Shown here piece after piece: positions 17,222 through 27,660 of a stretch of DNA of 64,000 nucleotides (its first letter is position 1; each line of letters opens with the position of its first letter). A program made the translations under genes and the position numbers. Source of the DNA: Liquorilactobacillus sucicola DSM 21376 = JCM 15457 (lineage in GTDB: Bacteria; Bacillota; Bacilli; Lactobacillales; Lactobacillaceae); contig NZ_BALC01000005.1 in the NCBI RefSeq assembly GCF_000612445.1, positions 62,001-126,000 on the forward strand. Reading direction: 5' to 3'. The notes beneath the pieces were generated by a model, which was not told the DNA's origin, did no database searches, and saw nothing but the letters and a program-made list of their open reading frames with translations.

Positions 17222-17509
17222 TTAAGCTTCACGTTTAACTATCATGTGACGCAAGATTCCTTCATTGATCTTAGCAAGACGATCAAATTCATCGATTGCC
17301 TGTGCATCATCAGCCTTTACGTTAACGATATGGTAAATACCTTCTGTAAAACCACCGATTTCGTAAGCAAAACGACGCTTAGACCAGTCTTTTGAATCTA
17401 CGACTTCAGCACCATTATCTTTTAAAACTCCATCGAAACGTTCTACCAAAGCAGATTTAGCAGCTTCATCGATTGCTGGGCTGATAATATAAGTAATTTC
17501 GTAAGTCAT
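17222..17509 (-). CDS. rpsF: Ribosomal protein bS6
   Basis: 95 residues. [39 protein letters not shown] and the C-terminal RHMIVKREA are standard bS6. It is first in the rpsF-ssb-rpsR operon, with an AGGAGGTG Shine-Dalgarno and a promoter about 100 bp upstream. I looked for the S6:S18 leader structure in the 5' UTR and could not recognise it by eye. Confidence 0.98.
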   Translation of the reverse strand: MTYEITYIISPAIDEAAKSALVERFDGVLKDNGAEVVDSKDWSKRRFAYEIGGFTEGIYHIVNVKADDAQAIDEFDRLAKINEGILRHMIVKREA

Positions 17510-17605
17510 GACTGTTTACACCTCCTTATGGACTATTGGCTCTTATTTTTTAAGAACAAGGAAAGTAATCTAAAGCTATTTCTAGTTAGATACTAACGAA
17601 TAAAA

Positions 17606-17634
17606 ATTATAACATTCAAAGATCAATAATGCAA
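17606..17634 (-). promoter_or_regulatory. Promoter of rpsF-ssb-rpsR
   Basis: TTGCAT and TATAAT on the minus strand, 17 bp apart, giving a leader of about 90 nt before rpsF. Upstream, 17635-17689 contains an imperfect GAGGATCTCAG / CTGAGGTCCTC hairpin after gyrA. Confidence 0.8.
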
Positions 17635-17704
17635 GAGGACCTCAGACGCGCCTACAACTATTAAATACGCAAGCTTACTGAGATCCTCTCAAAAAATACA
17701 TTTT

Positions 17705-20175
17705 TTAATTCTGGTCTGTATCTTGTTCTGCTGTTTCTGGAATTTGTTCAGGTTCAACTTTCGCCATAGTTGAAACAACCGCATCTGCATCAACCTTAAT
17801 CAAATGGACACCGAGTGTCGCACGTCCAGTTTGAGAAACACTTTCAATGCCGAAACGAATCATTACCCCTTTATCCGTAATCAGCATAATGTCTTCTCCC
17901 CCAAGCACTGTTGTCAAGCCAGCTAAAGGACCATTTTTCTTAGTAATATTGGCAGTTTTAATTCCCTTGCCACCACGGCCTTTAATTGGATAATCCGCCG
18001 CCGCAGTTTGTTTTCCAAAACCTTTTTCACTGATAACAAAAACACGGCTGTTAGGATACAGAATATCCGCACCAACTACATAATCATCTTCGCGCAAACG
18101 AATCCCTCGGACGCCCGCTGCCGAGCGACCCATCGACCGCACAGCCTTTTCAGCGAAACTAACTGCATAACCTAAGTGTGTTCCAATTATGATATTGCGC
18201 TCATCATTAGTGATCTGAACGCCTATCAACTCATCACCCTCTTTTAGCGTGATAGCCTTAAGTCCATTGCTCCTTATGTTCGAAAATTCTTCAACGGCCG
18301 TTCTTTTGACGATTCCTTGTCGCGTAGTGAAGAAGAGATAATTATTCTGCCCTTCGTTCTCTTTCGAAACATTAATTACGGCCTGAATCTTCTCACCGGA
18401 ATCGATCCCTAATAAATTAATAACTGGAATTCCCTTAGCGGTGCGTCCATACTCGGGAATTTCGTATCCCTTCATCCGGTAGACTTTCCCCATGTTAGTG
18501 AAGAATAAGATCCCCTCATGAGTTGAGGTTGTGATCAAGTGCTCGATAAAATCATCATCATGGACACCCATTCCTTGAACCCCGCGTCCTCCTCGACGTT
18601 GTGCTTTGAATTCGCTGGTTGGCAGACGCTTCACATACCCATTATGAGTCAATGTCACGACAACCTCTTCTTCTTCGATCAAATCTTCATCTTCTAGCTC
18701 AAAACCTCGCCTACCATCAATTCAGTTCGCCGTTCATCTCCGTATTTTTCCTGAATTTCAAGCAGTTCTTTGTATATAATTTGATCAATTCGCTCTTGGT
18801 GTGCCAAAATATCCTTGTAATCAGCAATTGCTTCCATTAGTCGCTGATATTCATCTTCAATCTTGTCACGTTCCAAACCAGTCAGTTTGACCAAGCGCAT
18901 ATCCAAGATCGCCTGTGCTTGCTTGTCTGATAATTGGTATTCATCAATCAACCGTGCTTTAGCAATCTCACCGCTTTTTGAACCACGAATAATGTTAATG
19001 ATTGCGTCAATATGATCTAATGCTATGCGCAATCCTTCCAGAATGTGCGCTCTTGCTTGAGCTTTCTTTAATTCAAACTCAGTCCGGCGCCGAATGACAC
19101 TTTCTTGATGTTTAAGATAATACTGTAAAATTTGTTTTAAGTTTAAAATTCGCGGTGTTCCATTTACAATTGCTAGCATATTGAAACTGAAAGTCGTCTG
19201 CATCAATGTCATTTTATACAAGTTATTCAAAACAACTGAAGCGCTCATGTCTTTGCGCACATCAATCGTGATCCGCATTCCTTCGCGGTCAGACTCATCT
19301 CTGATATCAGTGATTCCTTCAATCTTTTTCTCTCTCGCCAGTTCAGCTATGCGCTCAATTAATTTCGCTTTATTGACCATATATGGTATCTCATGTACCA
19401 CAATGACCTCTTTGCCGCCTTTGTTTTCTTCAATATCAACTTTTGCACGTAATGTGACCGTTCCCTTGCCAGTTTCATATGCCTTCCTTATTCCGGATTT
19501 TCCCATAACAATCGCACCGGTCGGAAAATCTGGTCCCTTGATAGCTTCCATCAGATCAGCTGTTGTTGCTTCTGGATTATCCATCAAGATATGTAAACCA
19601 GAAATGACCTCTTTCAAATTGTGGGGTGGGATATTAGTAGTCATTCCAACAGCAATTCCAGTTGCTCCATTAACTAGCAGATTAGGAAAACGTGCTGGTA
19701 AAACTCGGGGTTCGCGTTCAGTACCATCATAATTTTCTTTAAAATCAATCGTATTTTTGTTAATATCCCGCAGCATTTCAGTTGCTATTTTGCTCATACG
19801 AGCCTCTGTATAACGCATCGCAGCGGCGCCATCACCATCGACTGACCCAAAATTCCCATGTCCATCAACCAGCATGTACCGGTAACTGAAATCCTGTGCC
19901 ATCCGAACCATTGACTCATATATAGCTGAATCCCCATGAGGATGATATTTTCCCATTACGTCTCCGACAATTCTCGCAGACTTTTTATACGGTTTTTCCG
20001 GTGTAACACCTAACTCATTCATCCCATACAGAATACGTCGATGAACTGGTTTCAACCCATCACGGACGTCCGGCAAAGCCCGGGCTACAATAACGCTCAT
20101 CGCATAATCTAAGAACGATTTACGCATAATACCGGATAAATCAGTTTTTTCCACTCGATTTGGTAACTCAACCAA
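17705..20175 (-). CDS. gyrA: DNA gyrase subunit A, frame broken near 18696
   Basis: Type II topoisomerase A subunit. The breakage-reunion part has [43 protein letters not shown] (quinolone-determining region) and catalytic Tyr in [11 protein letters not shown]. The C-terminal beta-pinwheel begins at [17 protein letters not shown] and contains the GyrA-box-type QRRGGRG. The first frame stops at 18694 after ELMVGEVLS. One restored base (AGCTAGAA to AGCNTAGAA) gives [13 protein letters not shown] and joins it to the 17705-18682 ORF, total about 824 residues. An essential gene with a one-base break indicates a sequence error. The start is TTG, 75 bp after gyrB. Confidence 0.96.
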
Positions 20176-20231
20176 TATTCTTACCTCCTACTTCTAAATA
20201 TTTCTGACATTTCATAAAGTAAAAAACATTT

Positions 20232-20245
20232 ATTTCCCCGGAAAT
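20232..20245. other. Noc-binding-site-like sequence between gyrB and gyrA
   Basis: ATTTCCCCGGAAAT differs at one central base from the Bacillus Noc-binding consensus ATTTCCCGGGAAAT. It lies in the short gyrB-gyrA intergenic region. Confidence 0.45.
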
Positions 20246-20249
20246 ATTG

Positions 20250-22202
20250 TTATACATCCAAGTTTTCGACAAATGTCGCATTTGTTTCAATGAACTCGCG
20301 CCGTGGTTCGACTTTGTCCCCCATCAGCATGTCAAAAACATTATTAGCTTCCTCGGCATCAGATAAACTAACCTGCAGCAGCCTTCTTTTTTCTGGATCC
20401 ATTGTGGTCTCCCACAGTTGTTCTGCATCCATTTCCCCTAATCCTTTGTATCGCTGAATAGCAGGTTTTGGACTTGGTTGCAGTTTACTCAATGTTTCTT
20501 CCAGTTCTTCATCTGAATCGATATACCTGATCATTTTTCCTTGTCGAACTTGGTATAAGGGCGGCTGAGCAATATACACAAAGCCCTTGTCAATCATCGG
20601 CCGCATAAATCTGTAGAATAAAGTTAACAGCAGCGTACGGATATGAGCTCCATCGACATCGGCATCTGTCATAATAATCAACTTATGATAATTAGCTTTA
20701 GCAACATCAAACTCATTGCCAAAACCGGTTCCCAAAGCTGTAAATAACGAACGGATCTCTTCATTTGCAAGGATACGATCTAAGGTCGCCTTCTGAACAT
20801 TCAGAATCTTTCCCCGAATGGGCAAGATTGCTTGTGTCAGCCGTGAACGACCTTGTTTGGCAGATCCGCCGGCAGAATCACCCTCGACAATAAATAATTC
20901 TGAAATAGCAGGATCTTTGCTCGTATTATCAGCCAATTTCCCCGGCAAATTACTGATTTCCAAACCATTTTTCTTTCGCGTCACCTCTCGTGCTCGCTTA
21001 GCGGCGACCCGTGCTTTTGAAGCAAGAATACCTTTATCTATTATTTTGTGTGCAACAGCTGGATGTTCCATCATAAACTTGCTAAAGTGCTCTGCAAACA
21101 TGCGGTCCGTAACTGTCCGTGCATCTGAATTTCCCAGTTTTGTCTTAGTTTGTCCTTCAAATTGCGGATTTGGATGCTTAATGCTGACCACAGCTGTTAA
21201 TCCCTCACGTACATCTTCACCTGACAAATTATCTTCGTTTTCCTTCATCAAATTATTTTTGTGTGCGTAATCATTGATGACTCGTGTCAAAGCAGTTTTA
21301 AATCCTGCTTCATGCGTCCCGCCTTCATAAGTATGGATATTATTTGTAAAAGTCAGCAAATTTGAATGATAATCATTAGTGTACTGCAATGCAACTTCGA
21401 CCGTGATCCCCTTTTGTTCTCCCTCAACATAGATAGGCTCATCAAAGATTACTTCTTTGCCCTTATTCAAGAACTCAATATAATGTTTGATACCACCCTC
21501 GTAATGGAAAGTGTTGTGTGTCGGTTTTTCTGGTCGCAGATCATCAATTGTTATCTTAAGTCCCTTATTCAAAAAGGCTAGCTCTCTTATTCGCGTTGTT
21601 AATATTTTAATATCATAAACAGTTGTTTCCGTAAAAATATCTGGATCTGGTAAGAAATGTACAATTGTGCCATGTTCATGTTCACCGCAAGTCCCAAGAA
21701 CACGCATTTCTTTGGCCACTTTTCCCCTTTGAAAATCCATTGCATAGACTTTTCCGTCACGCAATACTTTGACATCAAGACTAGTAGACAAAGCATTAAC
21801 TACAGATGCACCAACGCCGTGCAACCCCCCTGAAACCTTGTAGCCACCACCGCCGAATTTTCCTCCAGCGTGCAAAATTGTAAAAACAGTTTCCAATGCT
21901 GGCCGCCCGGTTTTAGCCTGAATATCAACGGGTATCCCGCGACCATTATCTTTAACAGTAATGCTATTGTCTTTTTCCACAATAACATTGATCTCATCTG
22001 CAAAGCCTGCCAGTGCTTCGTCAATCCCATTATCAATGATTTCCCAAACTAAATGATGAAGCCCTTGTGAGCTGGTTGAACCAATATACATTCCTGGACG
22101 TTTTCTGACTGCTTCTAGGCCTTCCAGAACTTGGATCTGACTTGCATCATAATCCTTGGCACGCTCTTCTTTTACCTCTTCTTGTTTTTCTTTGTCTGTC
22201 AA
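20250..22202 (-). CDS. gyrB: DNA gyrase subunit B
   Basis: 650 residues, full length. GHKL ATPase motifs are [18 protein letters not shown] and [14 protein letters not shown]. The TOPRIM domain has [26 protein letters not shown] and [10 protein letters not shown]. The end is the usual [17 protein letters not shown]. The start is TTG at 22202 with GAGGAGG upstream. It follows recF by 45 bp and precedes gyrA, as in most Firmicutes. Confidence 0.98.
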   Translation of the reverse strand: MTDKEKQEEVKEERAKDYDASQIQVLEGLEAVRKRPGMYIGSTSSQGLHHLVWEIIDNGIDEALAGFADEINVIVEKDNSITVKDNGRGIPVDIQAKTGRPALETVFTILHAGGKFGGGGYKVSGGLHGVGASVVNALSTSLDVKVLRDGKVYAMDFQRGKVAKEMRVLGTCGEHEHGTIVHFLPDPDIFTETTVYDIKILTTRIRELAFLNKGLKITIDDLRPEKPTHNTFHYEGGIKHYIEFLNKGKEVIFDEPIYVEGEQKGITVEVALQYTNDYHSNLLTFTNNIHTYEGGTHEAGFKTALTRVINDYAHKNNLMKENEDNLSGEDVREGLTAVVSIKHPNPQFEGQTKTKLGNSDARTVTDRMFAEHFSKFMMEHPAVAHKIIDKGILASKARVAAKRAREVTRKKNGLEISNLPGKLADNTSKDPAISELFIVEGDSAGGSAKQGRSRLTQAILPIRGKILNVQKATLDRILANEEIRSLFTALGTGFGNEFDVAKANYHKLIIMTDADVDGAHIRTLLLTLFYRFMRPMIDKGFVYIAQPPLYQVRQGKMIRYIDSDEELEETLSKLQPSPKPAIQRYKGLGEMDAEQLWETTMDPEKRRLLQVSLSDAEEANNVFDMLMGDKVEPRREFIETNATFVENLDV

Positions 22203-22247
22203 ACTTCTTCCTCCTCAAAACTATACTTTAAGCAAAAGCGTTATTCA

Positions 22248-23371
22248 TTAGTTTTCTTCTCTCAGCTCAATTTTCCCATGTGCAATCCTAAAAATTTTGG
22301 GATCATCAATCAACTGCCTAGTAATTTCACTCAGACTAGGTGTCGTCAAAAAGGTCTGTACCTTATTCTGAATAGTTTTTAATAAATGCGTTTGTCTTTC
22401 TCCGTCAAGTTCAGATAAAACGTCATCCAAAAGCAGGATTGGATATTCACCAGTTTCTTCTTTCATCAGTTCAATTTCAGCCAATTTGACAGCTAAAGCT
22501 GTTGTCCGTTGCTGTCCCTGTGAACCGTAAGTCTGAACATTTTTAGCATTGATCAAAAAACGGACATCATCGCGATGAGGACCATATAGAGTTGTTCCTT
22601 GAAATATTTCTTTTTTGTTGTTATCCGCAAAACACTGCGCAAGGTGCCATACAGCTCATCAACCGTTTTCGCTGCAACTTCAGCAATGCTTGACTCATAT
22701 TCAAAAGTCAGCTCTTCTTTAGAGCAAGTTATACTTTTTTGAATATCCTGCGCATATTTCTCAAGTTTCGCTAAAAATTTTAACCGCCGTGCAATTATTT
22801 CAGAACCAAACGCAGCCAATTGATCTGAAAGTACGCCCAGTAAAACTAGATCCGTCGCTTTTCCTGCTTGTAGTTGTTTCAAATACCTATTGCGCTGCTT
22901 CAAGATTGCTCGATACTGGCTCAGATTATGCAGATAGTGCGGGTCGATTTGCCCAAATTCCATGTTGACAAATTTTCTTCTGACCGCCGGTGCACCCTTC
23001 ACAAGCGAAAGATCCTCAGGAGCAAACAAAATCACATTCATCTGACCAATATACTGTGAAAGCCGTGCTTGTTCTAAATGGTTCACTTTTGCTTTTTTTC
23101 CCTTTTTGCTTAACATTAACTCTAATTTGAGCTTGCCCAATTTGCGCTCAACTGTTCCGCAAATAGTTGCTTGCTCTTTTTTAAATGTCAAAAGCTCACG
23201 TTCATTGCTAGTCCTGTGGCTTCTTGTCATCGCAAGCACATAAATTGCCTCAAGTAAATTGGTCTTGCCTTGTGCGTTTTCGCCGATCAAGACATTTATT
23301 TGTGGAGAAAAAGAAATCTTAACGTCTTTGTAGTTGCGAAAATCTTTCAATGTTAGCTCACTTAAATACAT
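22248..23371 (-). CDS. recF: Recombination protein RecF, frame broken near 22628
   Basis: SMC-like ATPase that loads RecA at gaps with RecO/RecR. Walker [10 protein letters not shown] spans residues 30-38, and the C-terminal part has [18 protein letters not shown] (signature) and [11 protein letters not shown] (Walker B). After LRSVL the frame shifts and stops at 22553, losing the family stretch [20 protein letters not shown], which is intact in the next frame. One missing base at TTTTGCGG (probably TTTTGGCGG) restores it, giving about 374 residues. It overlaps yaaA by one base. A base-calling error is likely. Confidence 0.95.
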
Positions 23372-23601
23372 TATTTTTCCTGCTGCTTAGAGCGCATAAA
23401 AAAAGTACCTGCATTGGGGACTGTCACTTTGTCCTCCGCACGCAACTTTCGCCCACGGCGAGCATCAGGTTCGCCATTGACTAAAACCTTATTCTCCTGC
23501 AAAAACCATTTTGCTTGTCCACCCGAGTCAATAATTCCGGCAATCTTTAAAAATTGTCCTAGTGTTATGTATTGCGTTTTCAAAAAAATTTCCTTTTTCA
23601 A
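23371..23601 (-). CDS. yaaA: S4-domain RNA-binding protein YaaA
   Basis: 76 residues, a single S4 domain: ITLGQFLKIAGIIDSGGQAKWFLQENKVLVNGEPDARRGRKLRAEDKV. It has a TTG start and sits between dnaN and recF exactly as yaaA (rlbA) does in Bacillus and lactobacilli, overlapping recF. Its exact role is not established; RNA binding in ribosome assembly is proposed for the family. Confidence 0.93.
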   Translation of the reverse strand: MKKEIFLKTQYITLGQFLKIAGIIDSGGQAKWFLQENKVLVNGEPDARRGRKLRAEDKVTVPNAGTFFMRSKQQEK

Positions 23602-23807
23602 CGGACGTCACCCACCCTTAACTTGTAGTTTAATTATAACCTTTTTTGCCTTAAAAGACAATTTTACAAAGCTCATACGAGCCATTAGAGGCATTTTATA
23701 CCTCTTGAATGTATTTATACTAGTTAAGCAAAAAAACGGCTATAAGCCAGTTTAATTACAAATTAGCTTATTTTTAAACCATCAGCTATGCTGCATCTTT
23801 TGCTACA

Positions 23808-23857
23808 AAAAAATACCTCCAGAGTTAAAGTTTTTTGCTTCAACTTCGAGGTATTCT
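23808..23857 (-). terminator. Terminator after dnaN
   Basis: An ATACCTC..AGTTAAAG stem pairs with CTTCAACT..GAGGTAT, flanked by A-rich sequence on one side and T-rich on the other, so it may work in both directions. yaaA-recF-gyrB therefore need their own promoter in 23602-23807. Confidence 0.75.
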
Positions 23858-23920
23858 TTGTTTTTACTTGGTCCTTATACAGAATACAATTCTAAATCAG
23901 AGACAGAAATTCCCCACACT

Positions 23921-25060
23921 TTAAAAAGTTCGAACTGGAGTAATCAGCTGTATAAAGTGTTCATGATCTTCACTTGGAACAAGTGTGAATGGACGTAAAG
24001 GTTTTGTAAATGAAACTGTGACGGTCGTTTGTCCGAAGGAACGCAATGCATCCTTCATATAATCAGGATTAAATGATATTTCAAGTGAATTACCCGTTAG
24101 ATTTTGAAATTTCAAGGATTCCTCAACATTCCCAATTTCTGGAGAATTGCTGTAAATGGTTGCCTTTTGTTCACTCACCTCTAGCGAAAGCTTCACAATA
24201 TTGTTGTGACTTTCGTGAGAGAGCAATGAAGCACGCTCGATAGAAGACAAGAACTCAACTGCATTGAACTCAATCGTTGTCTCTGAGGTTTGCGGAATCA
24301 AGCGTTCTGTATCGGGATAGTTTCCTTCCAGTAAGCGTGAATAGAATGAGGTGTTTCCAAAAACAAAAAGTATTTGATTTTCCGAAATTCTTAATTCTAC
24401 ATCGCTAGCATCATCAGGAAGCATTTTGGCGAGTTCATTCAGTGATTTACCAGGAATAATAATGTCGTATGCATTATCTTGCGCGCTATCAATTGTTAGC
24501 TTGCGTTGACTCAATCTATGACTATCAGTTGCGACAGCCATTAGGCTGTTATTTTTAATTACAAGGTGAATTCCAGTCAAGATTGGTCGACTTTCTTGAT
24601 TAGAAACAGCGATAACTGTTTGACTAATAATCTGTTTCAAAATATCGCTTGTTAGTGATAATTGCTGTGCTTCGTCAATTTCAGGTAAGTGTGGGTAGTT
24701 GTCAGCATCTAGACCTTTAATGGTGAAAGAAGCTTGTCCAGATGTTATTTCAGTCTGATAATTATCCGTTACGTTGATTGTTAACACAGATTCTGGCAAT
24801 TTTTTGATAATTTCACTAAAAAAACGAGCTGGTAATACGATTTTTCCTGGTCTTTCAATTTGTAGTTCTGCACCATCATCATCCGCTGAGATAAAGGTTT
24901 CAATAGAGATATCAGCATTACTTCCGGTTAATGTTAATCCTTTTTCTGAGAGTGTTAATTTCAATCCGGTTAATATCGGAATAGTAGTTTTAGCTGAAAT
25001 TGCTCGCTGAACGTCGGTTAGACTTTTAATGAAGTTTGTTCGATTAACTGTGAATTTCAT
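23921..25060 (-). CDS. dnaN: DNA polymerase III sliding clamp (beta subunit)
   Basis: 379 residues, normal length. MKFTVNRTNFIKSLTDVQRAISAKTTIPILTG is a classic DnaN start, and the C-terminus has SFTKPLRPFTLVPSEDHEHFIQLITPVRTF, with the family VxPxR-like end. The ring tethers the replicase to DNA. A good AGGAGG Shine-Dalgarno precedes the ATG. It is separated from dnaA by the oriC DNA-unwinding region. Confidence 0.98.
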   Translation of the reverse strand: MKFTVNRTNFIKSLTDVQRAISAKTTIPILTGLKLTLSEKGLTLTGSNADISIETFISADDDGAELQIERPGKIVLPARFFSEIIKKLPESVLTINVTDNYQTEITSGQASFTIKGLDADNYPHLPEIDEAQQLSLTSDILKQIISQTVIAVSNQESRPILTGIHLVIKNNSLMAVATDSHRLSQRKLTIDSAQDNAYDIIIPGKSLNELAKMLPDDASDVELRISENQILFVFGNTSFYSRLLEGNYPDTERLIPQTSETTIEFNAVEFLSSIERASLLSHESHNNIVKLSLEVSEQKATIYSNSPEIGNVEESLKFQNLTGNSLEISFNPDYMKDALRSFGQTTVTVSFTKPLRPFTLVPSEDHEHFIQLITPVRTF

Positions 25061-25097
25061 GGGAACCTCCTGTAGATATATTTAATAATAATAAACC

Positions 25098-25217
25098 TAG
25101 TAATAGTAGTAGGTGCTGTGGATGCTGTGGAAAACTGAAATGAACTATGAAATCATAAGATATCCACATGTTAATATCTTGTGTATAAGTACGCTTTTTT
25201 ATCCACATTTGTCCACA
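25098..25217. other. oriC: oriC part 2: DnaA-trio, unwinding element and DnaA boxes between dnaA and dnaN
   Basis: Five trinucleotides TAG-TAA-TAG-TAG-TAG (25098-25112) follow an AT-rich stretch. They are followed by GTGC and a DnaA-box-like TGTGGATGC (25117-25125) and TGTGGAAAA (25126-25134). Farther on are TGTGTATAA (25180-25188), TTATCCACA (25199-25207) and TTGTCCACA (25209-25217). The order trio, GC-rich gap, box is that of the Bacillus basal unwinding system. Confidence 0.88.
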
Positions 25218-25223
25218 AGTGGA

Positions 25224-26575
25224 TTATTTTTTTAATTCACTTTTTAGATCATTGATCGCCCTTTGTAAATCTGTATCTGTTTCTAAAGCGCCGGAAATCT
25301 TTTCATGTGCATGAATTACAGTGGTGTGATCTTTACCACCAAATTCATGACCTATTTTCGGTAAAGAAGCATCGGTAAGCTCACGTGCTAAGTACATAGC
25401 GATTTGACGTGGGGTCACTATATTTTTAACCCTTTTCTTTCCTTTTAGATCACTAATCGAAACATGGTAGTACTTAGCAACTTTGTCTTGAATAACTGCA
25501 ATTGATATTTCATTGGTTTTACCATTTAGTTTGAGATTTTTCAATGCATCGGCCGCTAGACTGGTAGTTACCGGCATGTGTGTCATTGATGAGTAGGCCT
25601 GCACACGCACAAGAGCTCCTTCTAATTCTCGGATATTAGAGTCGATTTGGCCCGCTATGTAACTCAAGGTATCATCAGGGATAGCCAAGTCATCAGCGTC
25701 TGCTTTGTTTCTAAGAATAGCTATTCTTGTTTCAAGATCAGGTGGGGTGATGTCTACTGAAAGTCCCCATTTGAAACGGGATACCAAACGTTTTTGCAGC
25801 TTAGGTATTTCGTTTGGAAGGCGATCTGATGAAAGAACAATTTGCTTTTTGTCGTCATAGAGAGCGTTGAAGGTGTGAAAGAATTCCTCCTGTGTTCCTT
25901 CTTTGTCGGCAAAAATTGGATGTCATCAACAAGTAGAAGATCAACGCTGCGGTACTCTTTGCGAAATTCTTCTTGACGTTTGGTTTGAATCGAATTAATA
26001 AAATCATTTGCAAATGCCTCACTGGTAACGTATTTGACTTTTGCTTCAGGATTATTTGCCAGCATTTGATGTCCAATGGCATGCATTAAATGGGTTTTTC
26101 CTAAACCTACACCACCAAAGAAGAACAACGGATTATACAAGGCACCTGGTTCCTCAGCGACAACAAGTGCAGCTGCATGCGCCATTTGATTGCCTTTCCC
26201 GATAACAAAGGTCTCAAATGTATACTTGTCATTCAATTTTGTTTCGCGCATAAAGGTCGGCCGCGAAGGATCTCTTGCAGCTGAAGTGTCTTTTTGTGCA
26301 TATGAGGTAGTATCCAAAGGATTCGGTTCTTCCGGTAATTTAGCGATGACATTAATTTTTTGGCCTATCGAGTCAGCTATCATGGAAGTCACTTGTTTAC
26401 TCAAGTTGGCTTTCCAATAGTCCTTGTGGAGCGCCGTGGGTACTTCAAGGACTAGGGTATTGGCCTTAAACTGAACAGGTTTGACAGCTTTGAGCCAAGT
26501 GTTATAGCTGATGCTCGAGAGTTTTTTATTGAACTCATCGCAGATATATTGCCATAAAGTTTCAAGATCAGGCAC
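25224..26575 (-). CDS. dnaA: Chromosomal replication initiator DnaA, frame broken near 25910
   Basis: Initiator ATPase. Domain I starts [25 protein letters not shown]. Domain III has Walker A GGVGLGKT (154-161) and [10 protein letters not shown]. Domain IV has the [12 protein letters not shown] signature in the second frame. The start is GTG with AGGAGG upstream. After IQFL the frame is lost and stops at 25754. Adding one G (TTTTTGCCGAC to TTTTTGGCCGAC) restores [31 protein letters not shown] and joins [16 protein letters not shown]. Total is about 450 residues. DnaA is essential, so this is almost certainly a sequence error. Confidence 0.97.
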
Positions 26576-26631
26576 AATTGAACCTCCTTTTCTGAATTAT
26601 CACTATGCTATTCTAGCATTTAATTAATAAG

Positions 26632-26934
26632 TTTTCCACAGGTTTGTGTAAAACTCAGAATTACAAATAACAAGCTGTTGAATAAGTTTTCCACAGGCTA
26701 ACGTAACCAGTGGATATTTCATTCAACATAAAGTTTTCCACATGACGATGTTCTTTTAGGTGCCTTTAACAACAAGGTTTAAAAAGGTTTTCCACAAACT
26801 AGATTATAGCTGTGGAAAAGATATAAACAACCTGTGAAACTGTTTTTAAGTGCTGGGGAGTACCTGTGAATAAAATCTGTGAATAACAGGGAATCCACAG
26901 GTTTTTGAATTTCAACGGAAAATTTTGTGGATAA
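26632..26934. other. oriC: oriC part 1: DnaA-box cluster upstream of dnaA
   Basis: At least eight DnaA boxes. TTTTCCACA occurs at 26632-26640, 26687-26695, 26734-26742 and 26788-26796. Its complement TGTGGAAAA is at 26811-26819. TGTGAATAA is at 26865-26873 and 26878-26886, and TGTGGATAA at 26926-26934. The orientation switches at about 26800, so the cluster is made of two opposing arrays. The region between dnaA and rpmH holds no gene. Confidence 0.93.
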
Positions 26935-26957
26935 CTTCAAATTGTCTTTTTTTTAAA

Positions 26958-26986
26958 TTGTCTTTTATTGAAACCCAAATTATGAT
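26958..26986 (+). promoter_or_regulatory. rpmH promoter
   Basis: TTGTCT and TATGAT separated by 17 bp, about 100 bp before rpmH and just right of the last DnaA box. Confidence 0.65.
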
Positions 26987-27088
26987 AGGATAGTTCAGTA
27001 AGGCAACTTGACAGAAGTATGTTTTTTTAGTAGAATTCTGATTACGATTGCTGAATATGCTTATTGGATTAAGGAGGTGTTAAATCCT

Positions 27089-27223
27089 ATGAAGAGAACT
27101 TACCAACCAAAGAAGCGTCATCGTTCAAGAGTACATGGTTTCCGCAAACGTATGAGTACGAGTAACGGTCGTAATGTTTTAGCACGTAGACGCCGTAAAG
27201 GTAGAAAAGTATTGTCTGCATAG
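27089..27223 (+). CDS. rpmH: Ribosomal protein bL34
   Basis: 44 residues: [22 protein letters not shown] through [10 protein letters not shown], the whole bL34 protein. The frame is open farther upstream, but the ATG at 27089 with AAGGAGGT 10 nt before it is the true start. It begins the rightward rpmH-rnpA-yidC unit next to oriC. Confidence 0.98.
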   Translation: MKRTYQPKKRHRSRVHGFRKRMSTSNGRNVLARRRRKGRKVLSA

Positions 27224-27288
27224 ACCACTGACCGTCAGTGGTCTTTTCTTTGTTATGGAGACTTTTACAAGACACTTGGAGATGTATT

Positions 27289-27633
27289 ATGCGAAAATCA
27301 TACCGTGTCAAGAAAGAAACGGAGTTTCAAAAAGTATTTGAGCAAGGAAAGTCATGTGCTAACCGGCAGTTCGTTATTTATATGATTGAGAAGCCACAGC
27401 AACTCCATTTTAGAGTGGGAATTTCAGTTGGTAAAAAAATTGGAAATGCTGTGGCTAGAAATTGGGTAAAACGCCGTATAAGACAGAGCTTGACTGAACT
27501 TAAACCGCAACTCAAGCAGGATTGTGATTTTATTGTGATCGCACGACCTGCTGTTTCCGGATTGTCAATGGCTGAAACCAAGAAACATTTAATACATGTT
27601 CTGCGCTTAGCTCATGTATTACAAAAAGATTAA
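27289..27633 (+). CDS. rnpA: Ribonuclease P protein component
   Basis: 114 residues. It contains [17 protein letters not shown] and the RNA-binding signature [18 protein letters not shown] (family RNxxKR motif as RNWVKRR). The protein helps the RNase P RNA bind pre-tRNA. I chose the ATG at 27289 because family members begin MRKSYRVK; the open frame extends 17 codons farther upstream without a plausible ribosome site. It ends 27 bp before yidC. Confidence 0.96.
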   Translation: MRKSYRVKKETEFQKVFEQGKSCANRQFVIYMIEKPQQLHFRVGISVGKKIGNAVARNWVKRRIRQSLTELKPQLKQDCDFIVIARPAVSGLSMAETKKHLIHVLRLAHVLQKD

Positions 27634-27660
27634 AGAGATGTTTAAAGTGAGGGAAGTGCA

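Noticed and set aside
17510-17605. S6:S18 autoregulatory leader upstream of rpsF
   Set aside because: The characteristic structured motif could not be recognised by eye; only a promoter and Shine-Dalgarno are supported.
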